This document shows positions 37,729 through 45,287 of a stretch of DNA of 55,503 nt, piece by piece. The notes below the pieces were generated by a model. The model ran no database searches. It saw only the letters and a program-made list of their open reading frames with translations, and was not told the origin of the DNA. The DNA lies in the NCBI GenBank assembly GCA_002722435.1, contig PBLX01000067.1, positions 1-55,503 of the forward strand. Reading direction: 5' to 3'. Position 1 is the first letter of the stretch, and every line of letters starts with the position of its first letter. A program made the position numbers and the translations under genes. The DNA is from Legionellales bacterium (GTDB lineage Bacteria; Pseudomonadota; Gammaproteobacteria; Comchoanobacterales; Comchoanobacteraceae).

Positions 37729-38037
37729 ATGGCACGAGGCAATAGCAAAGGCAAAAGGCGAAATGAATACACCGCTTGGGCGATTCAACAAATGAATGGT
37801 CGCCCATTTACTGCGGCTGACTTAATTGACATGATGAAGACAAAATGGAAATCAATACCGAGCGTCCGTGAGGTTGGTATGGTTCTTTCTAAAATGAAAC
37901 GAGAAGGAACGGTCATATACTTGGGAGAGGAGGGTGCGTTACAATCAAGGCGATTACTTGAGCAAGCGGGTCTTACACAACACGGAGTCCGTAAAGTGTC
38001 GCTGTATGTGGTGAACTCAAGTGACGACGAAGAATGA
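37729..38037 (+). CDS. Winged-helix-like small protein
   Basis: A 102-residue protein with a basic N-terminus, then a pattern fitting a winged helix: GRPFTAADLIDMMKTKW, PSVREVGMVLSKMKREGTVIYLGEEGA. Possibly a DNA-binding regulator. Its end overlaps the next gene by 17 nt. Confidence 0.6.
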   Translation: MARGNSKGKRRNEYTAWAIQQMNGRPFTAADLIDMMKTKWKSIPSVREVGMVLSKMKREGTVIYLGEEGALQSRRLLEQAGLTQHGVRKVSLYVVNSSDDEE

Positions 38038-38680
38038 TGTATCAGATTCTTACATGCGTGTAATGCGCTACGAGGACATATATTGTGTCCGATGGTCTGT
38101 TCGTATGGATATAGAAGATATGACTATACTACAACCGCTTGAATGGTTTGGAGATGATTTGGAGCAGGGCTTAGAGCATGTTGAGAATGCGGCATACTCA
38201 ATGATTGAGTCGGGGGCTTCTTCGTCTCTGATTGAAGATATGCCAATGTTAGACCCTCGTAGTCTATCGACTATTATCAATAAGGCCGAGTCCTTGCACG
38301 ATGGATGGGGTATCAAGGTATTCAAGCACATAGGCATAGATGTGTGGTTTGCGTTGATAGGAACAGAGGAGATGTTTGAGGAAAATACATTTGCACGAGC
38401 CAACGGTAATGACGACATGGCAATCGCAATCGGTGACTTGAAGATTGACAGAGTGTGTGAAGCAGTCAGATACAACAAGGACACAAAACACCACATCATA
38501 CCACGAGACAAAAATGGTAATTATATGAGAACCAATCTCAAAGATAGAGCCAAGAAATATGAAATCATAAAAGCCAAAGTCAAGGAGAGACAGGAGAAGT
38601 GGCGGACTTGGAATGGGTCAAGTGCTTGGAATGCTAAACTCAAGAAATGGATTGGTAGAAGAGGCCCACGAAGAGATTGA
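38021..38680 (+). CDS. Unrecognised 219-residue protein
   Basis: Starts at GTG inside the preceding gene. Acidic first two-thirds, strongly basic end (RAKKYEIIKAKVKERQEKW ... KKWIGRRGPRRD). No motif recognised; the basic end could bind nucleic acid. Confidence 0.6.
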   Translation: MTTKNDVSDSYMRVMRYEDIYCVRWSVRMDIEDMTILQPLEWFGDDLEQGLEHVENAAYSMIESGASSSLIEDMPMLDPRSLSTIINKAESLHDGWGIKVFKHIGIDVWFALIGTEEMFEENTFARANGNDDMAIAIGDLKIDRVCEAVRYNKDTKHHIIPRDKNGNYMRTNLKDRAKKYEIIKAKVKERQEKWRTWNGSSAWNAKLKKWIGRRGPRRD

Positions 38681-38681
38681 C

Positions 38682-38694
38682 TCATATAGGTGTG
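38682..38694 (+). promoter_or_regulatory. TATA-GGTG promoter
   Basis: TCATATAGGTGTG lies 28 nt before the ATG at 38710. Confidence 0.65.
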
Positions 38695-38709
38695 GGTCGT
38701 AGTTACGGC

Positions 38710-38919
38710 ATGGCTCAATACCTAATCACTGTTGCATTCGCACATGAAACTGTTGAGATTGAACACGAAGGCAGTCTGAAAGATGGACTGAAAGCAGTTT
38801 GGGCTTTGGCGGCAGAGCGTAAATCAGAACCATACGATATACGATTTGCCAAAGGAGCAGTAAGATTCGGTGAGACGGAGGACGGTTGGACGACTGTTTG
38901 TCCGATTGAGCCTATGTGA
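38710..38919 (+). CDS. Unrecognised 69-residue protein
   Basis: Alternating strands and one helix (QYLITVAFAHETVEIEH, LKDGLKAVWALAAERK, YDIRFAKGAVRFG). The pattern resembles small alpha/beta folds. ATG chosen by promoter spacing. Confidence 0.6.
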   Translation: MAQYLITVAFAHETVEIEHEGSLKDGLKAVWALAAERKSEPYDIRFAKGAVRFGETEDGWTTVCPIEPM

Positions 38920-38956
38920 AATAAACCCAATAACCCCGTATGACAAAACAACAAGC

Positions 38957-39310
38957 ATGTGGGACGAGGGTGAAGAAATAATGGAGACAATAAATTGGCT
39001 TGTGGCAGGTAAAAACTCGATGGAATTGCACGGTTTCAAACAAGGCGATACGGGCGACACTCCAACAATCAAAGTGATGACATCGGCATCGGGGACTTGG
39101 TCTTTTACATTCAAAGAACTTACAGGCACAGGCCGTATTCAAGTGGGTGCGGGGGCTGACTACAATCCGCTCGATTTAATCGAGTCTCTGTATTATCATG
39201 TTCGTGCTTCAACAAAGGTATTAAAAGATAAATCCCAACCACAGACTGCCGAGATTGAACACTTTGATGTTTCAACCTTCGGTAAGGACTTCAAGGTGGC
39301 TTGGGAATAA
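38957..39310 (+). CDS. Unrecognised 117-residue protein
   Basis: An acidic start (MWDEGEEIMETINWLVAGKN) is followed by strands (TWSFTFKELTGTGRIQVG). An in-frame ATG at 38990 is a possible later start. It abuts the next gene, and the two may act together. No family recognised. Confidence 0.55.
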   Translation: MWDEGEEIMETINWLVAGKNSMELHGFKQGDTGDTPTIKVMTSASGTWSFTFKELTGTGRIQVGAGADYNPLDLIESLYYHVRASTKVLKDKSQPQTAEIEHFDVSTFGKDFKVAWE

Positions 39311-39610
39311 ATGATTTCATTCACAGAATCAGATGGTATGGGAATGAGTATCACAACCGTATATTACAAAGATATGTGGAATTGTGTGTTGCCGTCATGT
39401 GAACTGATGGAAGTCGATAACGAGTGGGTTGTTGAGACTGATGAAGGAGAAGTTTCAATTTTGAATCCGAGAGGAGATAAGCACGAATACTTGGATGCGT
39501 TAGCGGGCTTCTCAAAGAAACCTATCGACAAGGATAAGCCGTTGCTGTCTTTTACATCGGGCGTTGTGAAGTTTGATGTTTGGGAGGTAGTGCGAGATGA
39601 CAGTCCGTGA
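39311..39610 (+). CDS. Unrecognised 99-residue protein
   Basis: Begins with the base after the previous stop. Beta-rich and acidic (SITTVYYKDMWNCVLPSCEL, EWVVETDEGEVSIL). Its end overlaps the collagen-like gene by 14 nt. Confidence 0.6.
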   Translation: MISFTESDGMGMSITTVYYKDMWNCVLPSCELMEVDNEWVVETDEGEVSILNPRGDKHEYLDALAGFSKKPIDKDKPLLSFTSGVVKFDVWEVVRDDSP

Positions 39611-40940
39611 GTCCGCTCAACAATTGAGAACACTTCTCAATAACGCAGGCATTCCTACCTCTGTGGATATGACCTATTCACAATTGAAGTATCTTGCTGA
39701 CAAGAATGGGCTTACGGCCACAGGAACGGGCGGTGTTGGCCCTCAAGGCCCCAAGGGGGATAAGGGAGACACAGGAGCCACAGGGGCCACAGGAGCGCAA
39801 GGAATACAGGGAATACAAGGGCTTCAAGGTAATACAGGGACAGCAGGGACATCGGCCACCATAGCAATAGGCACTGTTACAACAGGAGCCGCAGGGTCTT
39901 CGGCTACCGTGACCAACAGTGGCACATCTTCGGCCGCAGTCCTTGACTTTTCTATACCAAAAGGAGACACAGGTGCAGGTGGAGGTATGTCGGGGTTCAA
40001 CATATTCGGCAACACAGGTGTGCCAATCGCTATCAGCAATGCAACAAATCTAGCAATCACACCACAGGTAGGAACTCCGTTGTCTATACATGGAGCAGGG
40101 ACAACACTAGAGTTTTCATTCGTGTCGTCGGGTGTTTTAGCAGGCTCATACACAAATGCTGACATAACGGTAGATGCTTTCGGCAGGGTCACATCAGCCG
40201 CTAATGGTAGCGGTGGAGGTGGAGGTGGAGGTATCACCATTCAAGAGGAGGGAACCCCCTTAGCCACAGCCGCCACAACTCTCAATTTTGTAGGTTCAAG
40301 TGTGACTGCATCGGGGACGGGTGCTACAAAAACAATCAGTGTGTCAGCAGGGACTCCCTCAAACATGATGACTTTACACTCACATGACCAATCCCCATCA
40401 GCAAGCCTATTCTCTCCATTCAGACTGCTTGCCAATACAAACACTTTATCGTTAGCAACTGTGAATGTATTTTCCCCCGATACCACAGCAACAGGAGCAC
40501 CTCAAATATTCACGATAAACTCCTGTGGCAATGTAGGGAGATGTGGAACAGAGCACATCTTTTACGGACAGGACGGAGATGTAGGAATAAACGATAATGT
40601 CGATTACAAACTCGATACAGTGTCGGCCGACGGTGTCAAATCAATGTTTATCTCGCACATGCACCAATTGACTTTTCCAAGTCCTATCGTCATTGGCTAC
40701 CAATCTCTGATAGTCAAACCTCAACCTGCCAACCTAACATTTGGCACGAGCACGGTTAGAGTGATTGATACAGGCCATCATTTGATACAGGCAATGATTA
40801 ATGATGCAAACGGAGACCCTGCTTTTCCTCCTTCCGAATCTCCTGAAAACATTAGGGTTCTGTTGGTTGTTAGCCATGGTCATATTTTAGATAGGGCAAG
40901 CGGAGACTTGGTTCCTAATTTTAGTTTTAGTAGTAGGTGA
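39597..40940 (+). CDS. Collagen-like tail fibre protein
   Basis: A 447-residue protein. An N-terminal helix-rich domain (~1-45) precedes a Gly-X-Y run (GPQGPKGDKGDTGATGATGA onward, about 13 triplets, near 48-85). A Ser/Thr-rich region with a Gly stretch and a C-terminal domain follow. The collagen-like triple helix is common in trimeric tail fibres and the C-terminal domain would contact the host. It has no late-type promoter motif directly upstream and may be read through from 38710 onward. Confidence 0.75.
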   Translation: MTVRESAQQLRTLLNNAGIPTSVDMTYSQLKYLADKNGLTATGTGGVGPQGPKGDKGDTGATGATGAQGIQGIQGLQGNTGTAGTSATIAIGTVTTGAAGSSATVTNSGTSSAAVLDFSIPKGDTGAGGGMSGFNIFGNTGVPIAISNATNLAITPQVGTPLSIHGAGTTLEFSFVSSGVLAGSYTNADITVDAFGRVTSAANGSGGGGGGGITIQEEGTPLATAATTLNFVGSSVTASGTGATKTISVSAGTPSNMMTLHSHDQSPSASLFSPFRLLANTNTLSLATVNVFSPDTTATGAPQIFTINSCGNVGRCGTEHIFYGQDGDVGINDNVDYKLDTVSADGVKSMFISHMHQLTFPSPIVIGYQSLIVKPQPANLTFGTSTVRVIDTGHHLIQAMINDANGDPAFPPSESPENIRVLLVVSHGHILDRASGDLVPNFSFSSR

Positions 40941-40944
40941 TAAA

Positions 40945-41052
40945 ATGACAAGATGTAAGATGTTAGACGGATGGATTGATGTTCAATCAAAGCGTCTCGA
41001 TGAAGCGGAAAAGAAACAAAAGAAAGATTTGATAACGGGCAAGAAGGCGTGA
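40945..41052 (+). CDS. Unrecognised 35-residue basic peptide
   Basis: Starts 4 nt after the fibre stop and ends Lys-rich (DEAEKKQKKDLITGKKA). It has natural codon use and fills the gap to the next promoter, but is short. Confidence 0.5.
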   Translation: MTRCKMLDGWIDVQSKRLDEAEKKQKKDLITGKKA

Positions 41053-41055
41053 TGG

Positions 41056-41070
41056 TTTCATATAGGTGTG
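41056..41070 (+). promoter_or_regulatory. TATA-GGTG promoter
   Basis: TTTCATATAGGTGTG lies 31 nt before the ATG at 41087. Confidence 0.65.
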
Positions 41071-41086
41071 GCTTACAACATAGGTC

Positions 41087-41407
41087 ATGGAAACCGAGAG
41101 TATTTTGATTACCATTGGTGCAATTGCAGTAGTTTTGTATGCACTTTACAGACGATACCTGCTGATTAAACCACAGATTGACGAGGCTTTGGCTGACGGC
41201 AAACTGACTTTAGATGAGGTCAAAGATTTGGCTGATGATGTCGTGGACTTTGTTGAGGATGCTAAGGAGATTGTTGAGTCAATGCCGAGCAAGAGTGCAT
41301 TGAATAAGATGACCAAGGCTGACTTGATTGAGTTTGCACAGGGTCATGATGTCGATGTAAGCGGCACGAAAAGTCAAATCATCGAGAGACTTCAATCCCT
41401 CAAGTAA
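41087..41407 (+). CDS. Membrane-anchored SAP-domain protein
   Basis: A 106-residue protein. Residues 5-22 (SILITIGAIAVVLYALYR) are a membrane span. An acidic helical linker follows. The last 35 residues (MTKADLIEFAQGHDVDVSGTKSQIIERL) match a SAP motif, a DNA-binding helix-extended-loop-helix. It could tether viral DNA to the membrane. It converges with a minus-strand gene, overlapping by 16 nt. Confidence 0.65.
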   Translation: METESILITIGAIAVVLYALYRRYLLIKPQIDEALADGKLTLDEVKDLADDVVDFVEDAKEIVESMPSKSALNKMTKADLIEFAQGHDVDVSGTKSQIIERLQSLK

Positions 41408-41631
41408 GCCATCAACGATTCATGACTGTTGATTGAATACTCTTTGGCATGGTTTGTCATGCGACTTTGAACGCCTGCTTTCATAGCAACCGCTCCTTTG
41501 ATTCGTGCTGACAATTCCCGACTATTCATGTCGATGTATTGCTTTAATATCTCGGCCATTTGAGAAGCAGGCATCCATGTGTTAGAAGGTATCATGGGTA
41601 TATATTTGACCCACCTAACCTTCTTTGGCAT
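41392..41631 (-). CDS. Unrecognised 79-residue protein, minus strand
   Basis: One of only two minus-strand genes I support. The protein has natural composition (MPASQMAEILKQYIDMNSRELSARIKG). The AT box at 41653-41660 lies about 25 nt upstream on the minus strand, shared with the plus-strand gene at 41685. Residues 20-60 are helical. Function unknown. Confidence 0.6.
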   Translation of the reverse strand: MPKKVRWVKYIPMIPSNTWMPASQMAEILKQYIDMNSRELSARIKGAVAMKAGVQSRMTNHAKEYSINSHESLMAYLRD

Positions 41632-41652
41632 GAGCGTTACTCAACTTCACGG

Positions 41653-41666
41653 CTTAAATAGGTGTG
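41653..41666. promoter_or_regulatory. Bidirectional TATA-GGTG promoter
   Basis: CTTAAATAGGTGTG is 28-32 nt before the plus-strand ATG at 41685. Its complement CCTATTTAAG is ~25 nt before the minus-strand ATG at 41631, so one symmetric box could fire both ways. Confidence 0.55.
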
Positions 41667-41684
41667 CCAACACAGTGGTAAAAC

Positions 41685-41870
41685 ATGGCGAAACGATATA
41701 CCGAAGATGATTTACCAATCGTCGAAAAAAGAACCTGTGCGCTGTGCGATATGATTGCCCGTGGAAGTGTCGATAAACTCGTCGCTCACGGGTGGCTAAC
41801 CACATCAAAAGGTCTGATTTGCCCTGCGTGTCCGTATGGCGACGAAACTATCAATTCACCAAAAGCGTGA
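41685..41870 (+). CDS. Small zinc-finger protein (61 residues)
   Basis: Two CxxC pairs (CALC and CPAC) separated by about 28 residues, in a compact protein typical of zinc-ribbon regulators or accessory proteins. ATG set by the shared promoter. Confidence 0.65.
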   Translation: MAKRYTEDDLPIVEKRTCALCDMIARGSVDKLVAHGWLTTSKGLICPACPYGDETINSPKA

Positions 41871-41896
41871 AAAACAATAGGGATTGTGAAACTATC

Positions 41897-42496
41897 ATGG
41901 ACGATGATGATTGGGCCGAAGGCCCCGAATCCGAAGTGACGAAGATTGACGCTTGGGGTGGAGGTCAGATTGAGGGTATAGACGAGGCATTGGTGCGTTG
42001 GACTGCCATGTTGATGGCTCAAGGCTACAAAGACAGTGAGATACGAAGACGGCTTGGAGAATACGATTTAGACAGGCGACTCACGCAAGAGGGGGCAAAA
42101 CGCCTTATGCGATTGGCAAGAATGCAAGCGGACGACCTTCGACACCTCACAATTGCTAAAGCCGAAATGGGCGACACTGATTGGCTAAGGCTTGATTCCT
42201 ACGCAAGACGAAAAAGGATGCTATCTCTGACAGAGGGAATTATTCACCAAGCACATGCCATGGCCGACAATGTATCTTCATTGAACAATGTCAGTTTCAT
42301 GGTGGCAGGTTTGGTAAAACAACAAGACGCCATGGATAAGATGTCGGGTGCTCAAGATGCAAAGCCGCAAGTGGTGGTGAACATTGGGTATGACCCGATT
42401 GAACAGTTTAGAGAAGTCGTGCAACAGGAACTACGAACTATTGATGTTGATGCAGAGGTTATCGAGAAGGATAACAAAGACACAGAGACCGATTGA
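41897..42496 (+). CDS. Possible small terminase subunit
   Basis: A 199-residue, acidic-start, helical protein. ALVRWTAMLMAQGYKDSEIRRRLGEYDLDRR fits a helix-turn-helix, followed by long helices (AKRLMRLARMQADDLRHL... SYARRKRMLSLTEGIIHQA), the common plan of TerS. The large terminase is not in the window, so synteny cannot support it. The first 11 residues are acidic. ATG at 41897 is preferred over 41792, which overlaps the zinc-finger gene. Confidence 0.45.
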   Translation: MDDDDWAEGPESEVTKIDAWGGGQIEGIDEALVRWTAMLMAQGYKDSEIRRRLGEYDLDRRLTQEGAKRLMRLARMQADDLRHLTIAKAEMGDTDWLRLDSYARRKRMLSLTEGIIHQAHAMADNVSSLNNVSFMVAGLVKQQDAMDKMSGAQDAKPQVVVNIGYDPIEQFREVVQQELRTIDVDAEVIEKDNKDTETD

Positions 42497-42545
42497 GGGC
42501 TGCTGAGAAATCACACAAAAGCAAATCGGATTTGAACGGACTTCG

Positions 42546-42643
42546 TTTAGCCGATACTTTTAGCCGATACCTTTGTTGTTGGCTGTTGTTTTTAGCCGAT
42601 ACCTTCGACTTTTTGTGTTGTTTAGCCGATACTTAGCCGATAC
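42546..42643. repeat. Five direct repeats of TTTAGCCGATAC
   Basis: Copies at 42546, 42559, 42591 and 42621 (12 nt each) and a fifth at 42633 lacking the first T, in a T-rich stretch. Spacing is irregular (13, 32, 30, 12). They could be binding iterons of a replication or regulatory protein, or T-rich archaeal terminator units. The copies are too short and irregular for CRISPR. Confidence 0.7.
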
Positions 42644-42811
42644 CTCGTTGTTTTGTCGTTGTTTGAGATGGCCGCTCGGCCGGATTTTTCGGAGTCCGAT
42701 AGTCGATGGGCTGACGGTATATAAACTTTGTGTAGTTTTGATTTTTAGATGTCCCAAAACTTTGAGACCACAACCTTTATAGGGTGTCAGCCCTTGGACT
42801 ATGGGAGTCCG
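42644..42811. promoter_or_regulatory. Gap with hairpin and first inverted promoter pair
   Basis: GGCC (42670-42673) and GGCC (42678-42681) form a small hairpin before ATTTTTC, a possible terminator. GGGCTGACGGTATATAAAC (42708-42726) and CCTTTATAGGGTGTCAGCCC (42774-42793) are inverted copies of one element. Flanking GGAGTCC (42691) and GGGAGTCC (42803) extend the symmetry. Two divergent promoters are implied; no ORF of note follows the right-hand box. Confidence 0.5.
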
Positions 42812-42926
42812 CCCGTGAGCGGGGGCCGTCGGGGCCGTCGGTCGGGTGCTCGGAGGCGTCCCGAAATGGCCGAAAAATTGAGCCGGATTGCTTTACTATA
42901 TAATAGTATCTCATATATGAGCCGAA
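42812..42926. other. GC-rich non-coding stretch
   Basis: CCGCCCGTGAGCGGG-type hairpin potential and repeated GGGGCCGTCGG blocks; no supported gene. It may be the body of a short RNA from the 42774 box. Confidence 0.4.
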
Positions 42927-42927
42927 A

Positions 42928-42946
42928 CCTTTATGGGGTGAGCCGG
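42928..42946 (+). promoter_or_regulatory. Accessory-class promoter
   Basis: CCTTTATGGGGTGAGCCGG lies about 30 nt before the ATG at 42959. Confidence 0.55.
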
Positions 42947-42958
42947 TATAGGTCAATC

Positions 42959-43468
42959 ATGGCAGAAGTCACAAAAACCCAAGAAGCCCGAACCCCGACC
43001 ACCCTTATTGTTGAGGAGACAATTTTGGCCCCTATGGACAAAATCGTTTCAAAGCACATGGATATTGATATGGATGCAATCAGAGTAAATGAGAACTCAT
43101 CTACTCATTATGATTTTACCCTTACTGATAACCTCACAGGCGTTGAAACTGACATGGTCGGTATTTACACAGTAGGCGAGAAGTCTTCAACCTCTAAGCC
43201 TACACTTGGCCTAAAAATGGATTCACTCTTGAAGGCGGCTCACATTGCTAACAACCCTCAAGTTAATGCCTTCCTTGCTCAAGTCGTTAAGGCTCAAGTA
43301 ATGGTTCAAGACGGTGCAACCTCTGAAGACATCGAAGCGTTTTACCTAGAAAATGAAATGTCCTCAAAGACTCGCAATGAAGAGACCTTCAAAGTATTCA
43401 AAGACCGATTCACTGTGAACACAGTCCGAGATTATGCGGCAGTCGTAAAAATCAAGCCTAACGCTTGA
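42959..43468 (+). CDS. Unrecognised 169-residue accessory protein
   Basis: The ATG at 42959 is chosen because the TATA element is 30 nt upstream; the open frame extends further left only through repeat DNA. An acidic first half (VEETILAPMDKIVSKHMDIDMDAIRVN) is followed by helices. First gene of the accessory region. A stack of hairpins and a T-run follow the stop. No motif recognised. Confidence 0.7.
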   Translation: MAEVTKTQEARTPTTLIVEETILAPMDKIVSKHMDIDMDAIRVNENSSTHYDFTLTDNLTGVETDMVGIYTVGEKSSTSKPTLGLKMDSLLKAAHIANNPQVNAFLAQVVKAQVMVQDGATSEDIEAFYLENEMSSKTRNEETFKVFKDRFTVNTVRDYAAVVKIKPNA

Positions 43469-43501
43469 GACGGCTTGAGCGGCCTCTTATGATGCTACGG
43501 G

Positions 43502-43610
43502 GGCGGGCCTTGCCCGCCTCCATGCGGAGGGCTTGCCCTCTGACCACTTCGATATAATCGGAGTTGCTGACCTTCGCACGGGTTCGCCCGTGTGAGGGTC
43601 TCTTTTTTTC
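43502..43610 (+). terminator. Hairpin stack with T-run (terminator or stable 3' UTR)
   Basis: GGCGGGC (43502-43508)/GCCCGCC (43512-43518), GAGGG/CCCTC (43527-43540) with CTTG loop, and CACGGG (43577-43582)/CCCGTG (43587-43592) with a TTCG loop precede TCTTTTTTTC (43601-43610). Three GC hairpins in a row are more than a simple terminator needs. Confidence 0.6.
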
Positions 43611-43653
43611 AAATGCCCGCCCGCTCAAACGGTCGGCCTTTGTTGTTCGGTTA

Positions 43654-43752
43654 GGCTGTCGGCCTATAAAGGTTTCTAACCTATATCTATACAAACAAAA
43701 GGCCGAAAGGTTTATAGGGTGTCGGCTCCCATGTTCAAGTGGAGAGACGACT
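43654..43752. promoter_or_regulatory. Inverted promoter pair with TTCAAGTGGA unit
   Basis: GGCTGTCGGCCTATAAAGG (43654-43672) and, inverted, GGTTTATAGGGTGTCGGC (43709-43726). Downstream of the right-hand TATA, ATGTTCAAGTGGAGAGACGA starts at 43731, giving a 7-codon ORF (MFKWRDD) at leaderless distance. The TTCAAGTGGA block recurs four more times in this region. Confidence 0.5.
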
Positions 43753-43758
43753 AAAAAA

Positions 43759-43800
43759 GGGGGGTTCGATAGACGGAGTCTCCCCCCGTGCCTTAATCAG
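43759..43800. repeat. G6/C6 hairpin and repeat copy 1
   Basis: GGGGGG (43759-43764) can pair with CCCCCC (43782-43787). TCCCCCCGTGCCTTAATCAG (43781-43800) recurs at 46062-46081 with one change. In both places it is followed within 80 nt by a promoter module. Confidence 0.6.
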
Positions 43801-43834
43801 CACCGACTTCAACGGCCGCTTAATTAGTCCTAAA

Positions 43835-43887
43835 GGCTGTCGGCCTATAAAGGTTTTGATGACCGAAAGGTTTAATATAGGGGGCGG
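43835..43887 (+). promoter_or_regulatory. Accessory-class promoter module
   Basis: GGCTGTCGGCCTATAAAGG (43835-43853) then ACCGAAAGGTTTAATATAGG (from 43862), whose TATA is about 28 nt before the ATG at 43900. Confidence 0.6.
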
Positions 43888-43899
43888 TATGGGTATAAC

Positions 43900-44166
43900 A
43901 TGGACGGAGCAACAAACCCCCTGCAAGCCTTTGAAGTTGGAAAATCATATTACGGTCGTTTTACCTGTGATTACTCATCAAGTATTCATATCACCGTTAC
44001 CAAGAGAACCAAACATTTCATTCATTTTGAATTGTATGGCAAGCCTGTAAAGCGCAAGGTCTCAACATGGTTCAAGAACATCGAGACGGTCAGCGTCGTG
44101 AGCGGTTGCTCTGTCTCTGCCGACAGACTAAGCGAGGACTACGAGCATTACCCGTGGGGCATGTGA
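43900..44166 (+). CDS. Unrecognised 88-residue accessory protein
   Basis: Beta-rich and compact (YYGRFTCDYSSSIHITVTKR, HFIHFELYGKPVKRKV), reminiscent of small nucleic-acid or ligand-binding barrels, but no family recognised. Promoter spacing fixes the ATG. Confidence 0.65.
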   Translation: MDGATNPLQAFEVGKSYYGRFTCDYSSSIHITVTKRTKHFIHFELYGKPVKRKVSTWFKNIETVSVVSGCSVSADRLSEDYEHYPWGM

Positions 44167-44427
44167 ATGAAGCGAGACTTACACCTTAACGACTCGGTCG
44201 TTTATACGCCCGTTGAAATCGTCTTGAATGCGTGTGATGTCGTAGCCTTACAACATCCCGCACCGCCACAGGCGGAGCCAAACAAAGCGTATGAGCGATT
44301 CAAAGAAATATGGCTCTCTCTATACTTGCCCGACTTGTTCAATGGATGGTTGGGTTTCCTCAAGTGGGTATCAAATCCACTTCAAATCAATAGAACGATA
44401 TGGAAAAATGATGAGGACTTTTCTTAA
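44167..44427 (+). CDS. Unrecognised 86-residue protein (partly overlaps zinc-finger frame)
   Basis: Starts with the base after the previous stop. The first half (LHLNDSVVYTPVEIVLNACDVV) looks natural. The second half shares DNA with the zinc-finger gene in another frame, where one of the two is probably wrong. Confidence 0.4.
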   Translation: MKRDLHLNDSVVYTPVEIVLNACDVVALQHPAPPQAEPNKAYERFKEIWLSLYLPDLFNGWLGFLKWVSNPLQINRTIWKNDEDFS

Positions 44428-44509
44428 TTTTGTGTCTGGAAAGTTTGACAGGCCGAAAGGTTTTGAGATTCTTTCACAGCACAAAAACCGATTTTATCCC
44501 CTGAATTAA
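44291..44509 (+). CDS. Small zinc-finger protein (72 residues)
   Basis: YTCPTCSMDGWVSSSGYQIH reads like one C2H2-type finger: CxxC, an aromatic, SSSGYxxH. The last His of the classical motif is not obvious. The frame overlaps the 44167 gene for 137 nt. I favour this frame for the overlap because the finger pattern is unlikely by chance. Confidence 0.5.
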   Translation: MSDSKKYGSLYTCPTCSMDGWVSSSGYQIHFKSIERYGKMMRTFLNFVSGKFDRPKGFEILSQHKNRFYPLN

Positions 44510-44786
44510 TCACCCACGAATCAAGCCGCAGGCTATCGGTTTGAATAGGTAATGATTCAGACGGGGCCACACTACCCACACACACAGTTTATTGATTCTA
44601 TCATGTGTGTGTGTCAATACCCTTCCTTATCCTTTGAATTAATATATTATATCTAAAAATAATATAGAATAGAAATGTTTATAGGCTGACAGCCATACCG
44701 TTCAAGTGGAGGGAGTCAAAAAAATAGGGGTATATATACTTTGCGAAAGACTTAATATAGGGGGGGCTGTTGATATAGAACATACA
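44510..44786. other. AT-rich gap with palindromes; no gene
   Basis: ACACACACA (44578-44586) and TGTGTGTGTGT (44604-44614) form an inverted repeat. 44636-44684 is almost pure A/T. TTTATAGGCTGACAGCC (from 44678) is a promoter element followed by TTCAAGTGGA (44701-44710). The AT-rich part could be an origin or simply a regulatory spacer. Confidence 0.45.
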
Positions 44787-44800
44787 AACCTTTATTAACC
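44787..44800 (+). promoter_or_regulatory. Accessory-class promoter
   Basis: AACCTTTATTAACC lies 28-32 nt before the ATG at 44819. Confidence 0.55.
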
Positions 44801-44818
44801 TCCTACCCATAGGACATA

Positions 44819-45205
44819 ATGAGAGAGATGACAGACCGACCTTCATTCCCCCTAACCGAAGCCGAATACCGAGAGATTGTAAATACCGCTGACCCCGAAG
44901 CGTATGATTCAACAATTGAATACATGATGGAGAACCGTGAGATAATCACCGACCTCATATTTCAAATGAGCACCAAAGCCGCTTGCGAAGCATATTGGAA
45001 CTCTGACATTAAAGCATGGACTGAGAGTGGTAAAATCGCAATTGACGCAATTATTGACACTATCGACACTTGCCTTAGAATAACCCTACGCCACCTTAAC
45101 GGAGGACGCATGGGGCCTATCGGAATGTTCACCATTGTAAGAGCACTCGCCCGCAAGCAATACAACGCATGGAGACCTCCAAGCGAGACATACCTTTGCA
45201 TGTGA
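44819..45205 (+). CDS. Unrecognised 128-residue helical accessory protein
   Basis: Nearly all-helical (LTEAEYREIVNTADPEAYD, SGKIAIDAIIDTIDTCLRI) with a basic C-terminal third. An in-frame ATG at 44828 is an alternative. A long hairpin follows the stop. No motif recognised. Confidence 0.65.
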   Translation: MREMTDRPSFPLTEAEYREIVNTADPEAYDSTIEYMMENREIITDLIFQMSTKAACEAYWNSDIKAWTESGKIAIDAIIDTIDTCLRITLRHLNGGRMGPIGMFTIVRALARKQYNAWRPPSETYLCM

Positions 45206-45230
45206 GACGGCTCACCGTCTTTGATTCATA

Positions 45231-45262
45231 GGGCGGCCATCATCGGGTTTTGGTGGTCGCCC
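45231..45262 (+). terminator. 12-bp hairpin after accessory gene
   Basis: GGGCGGCCATCA (45231-45242) pairs with TGGTGGTCGCCC (45251-45262) around TCGGGTTT, with two G-U pairs. A smaller GACGG/CCGTC hairpin precedes it. Likely end of the 44819 transcript. Confidence 0.55.
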
Positions 45263-45287
45263 GCCCGCCCCTATGATTTAGCATAGG

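Noticed and set aside
42508..42545. tRNA gene on the minus strand
   Set aside because: A GTTCAAATCC-like segment suggests a T-arm, but its stem does not pair and no acceptor, D or anticodon arms are found.
42546..42643. CRISPR array
   Set aside because: Repeat unit is only 12 nt, spacing is irregular, and no cas genes other than a recombination-type Cas4-like nuclease are present.
43564..43827. Plus-strand frame of 87 codons across hairpins and promoter elements
   Set aside because: It runs through terminator hairpins and two promoter copies; such DNA is not coding.
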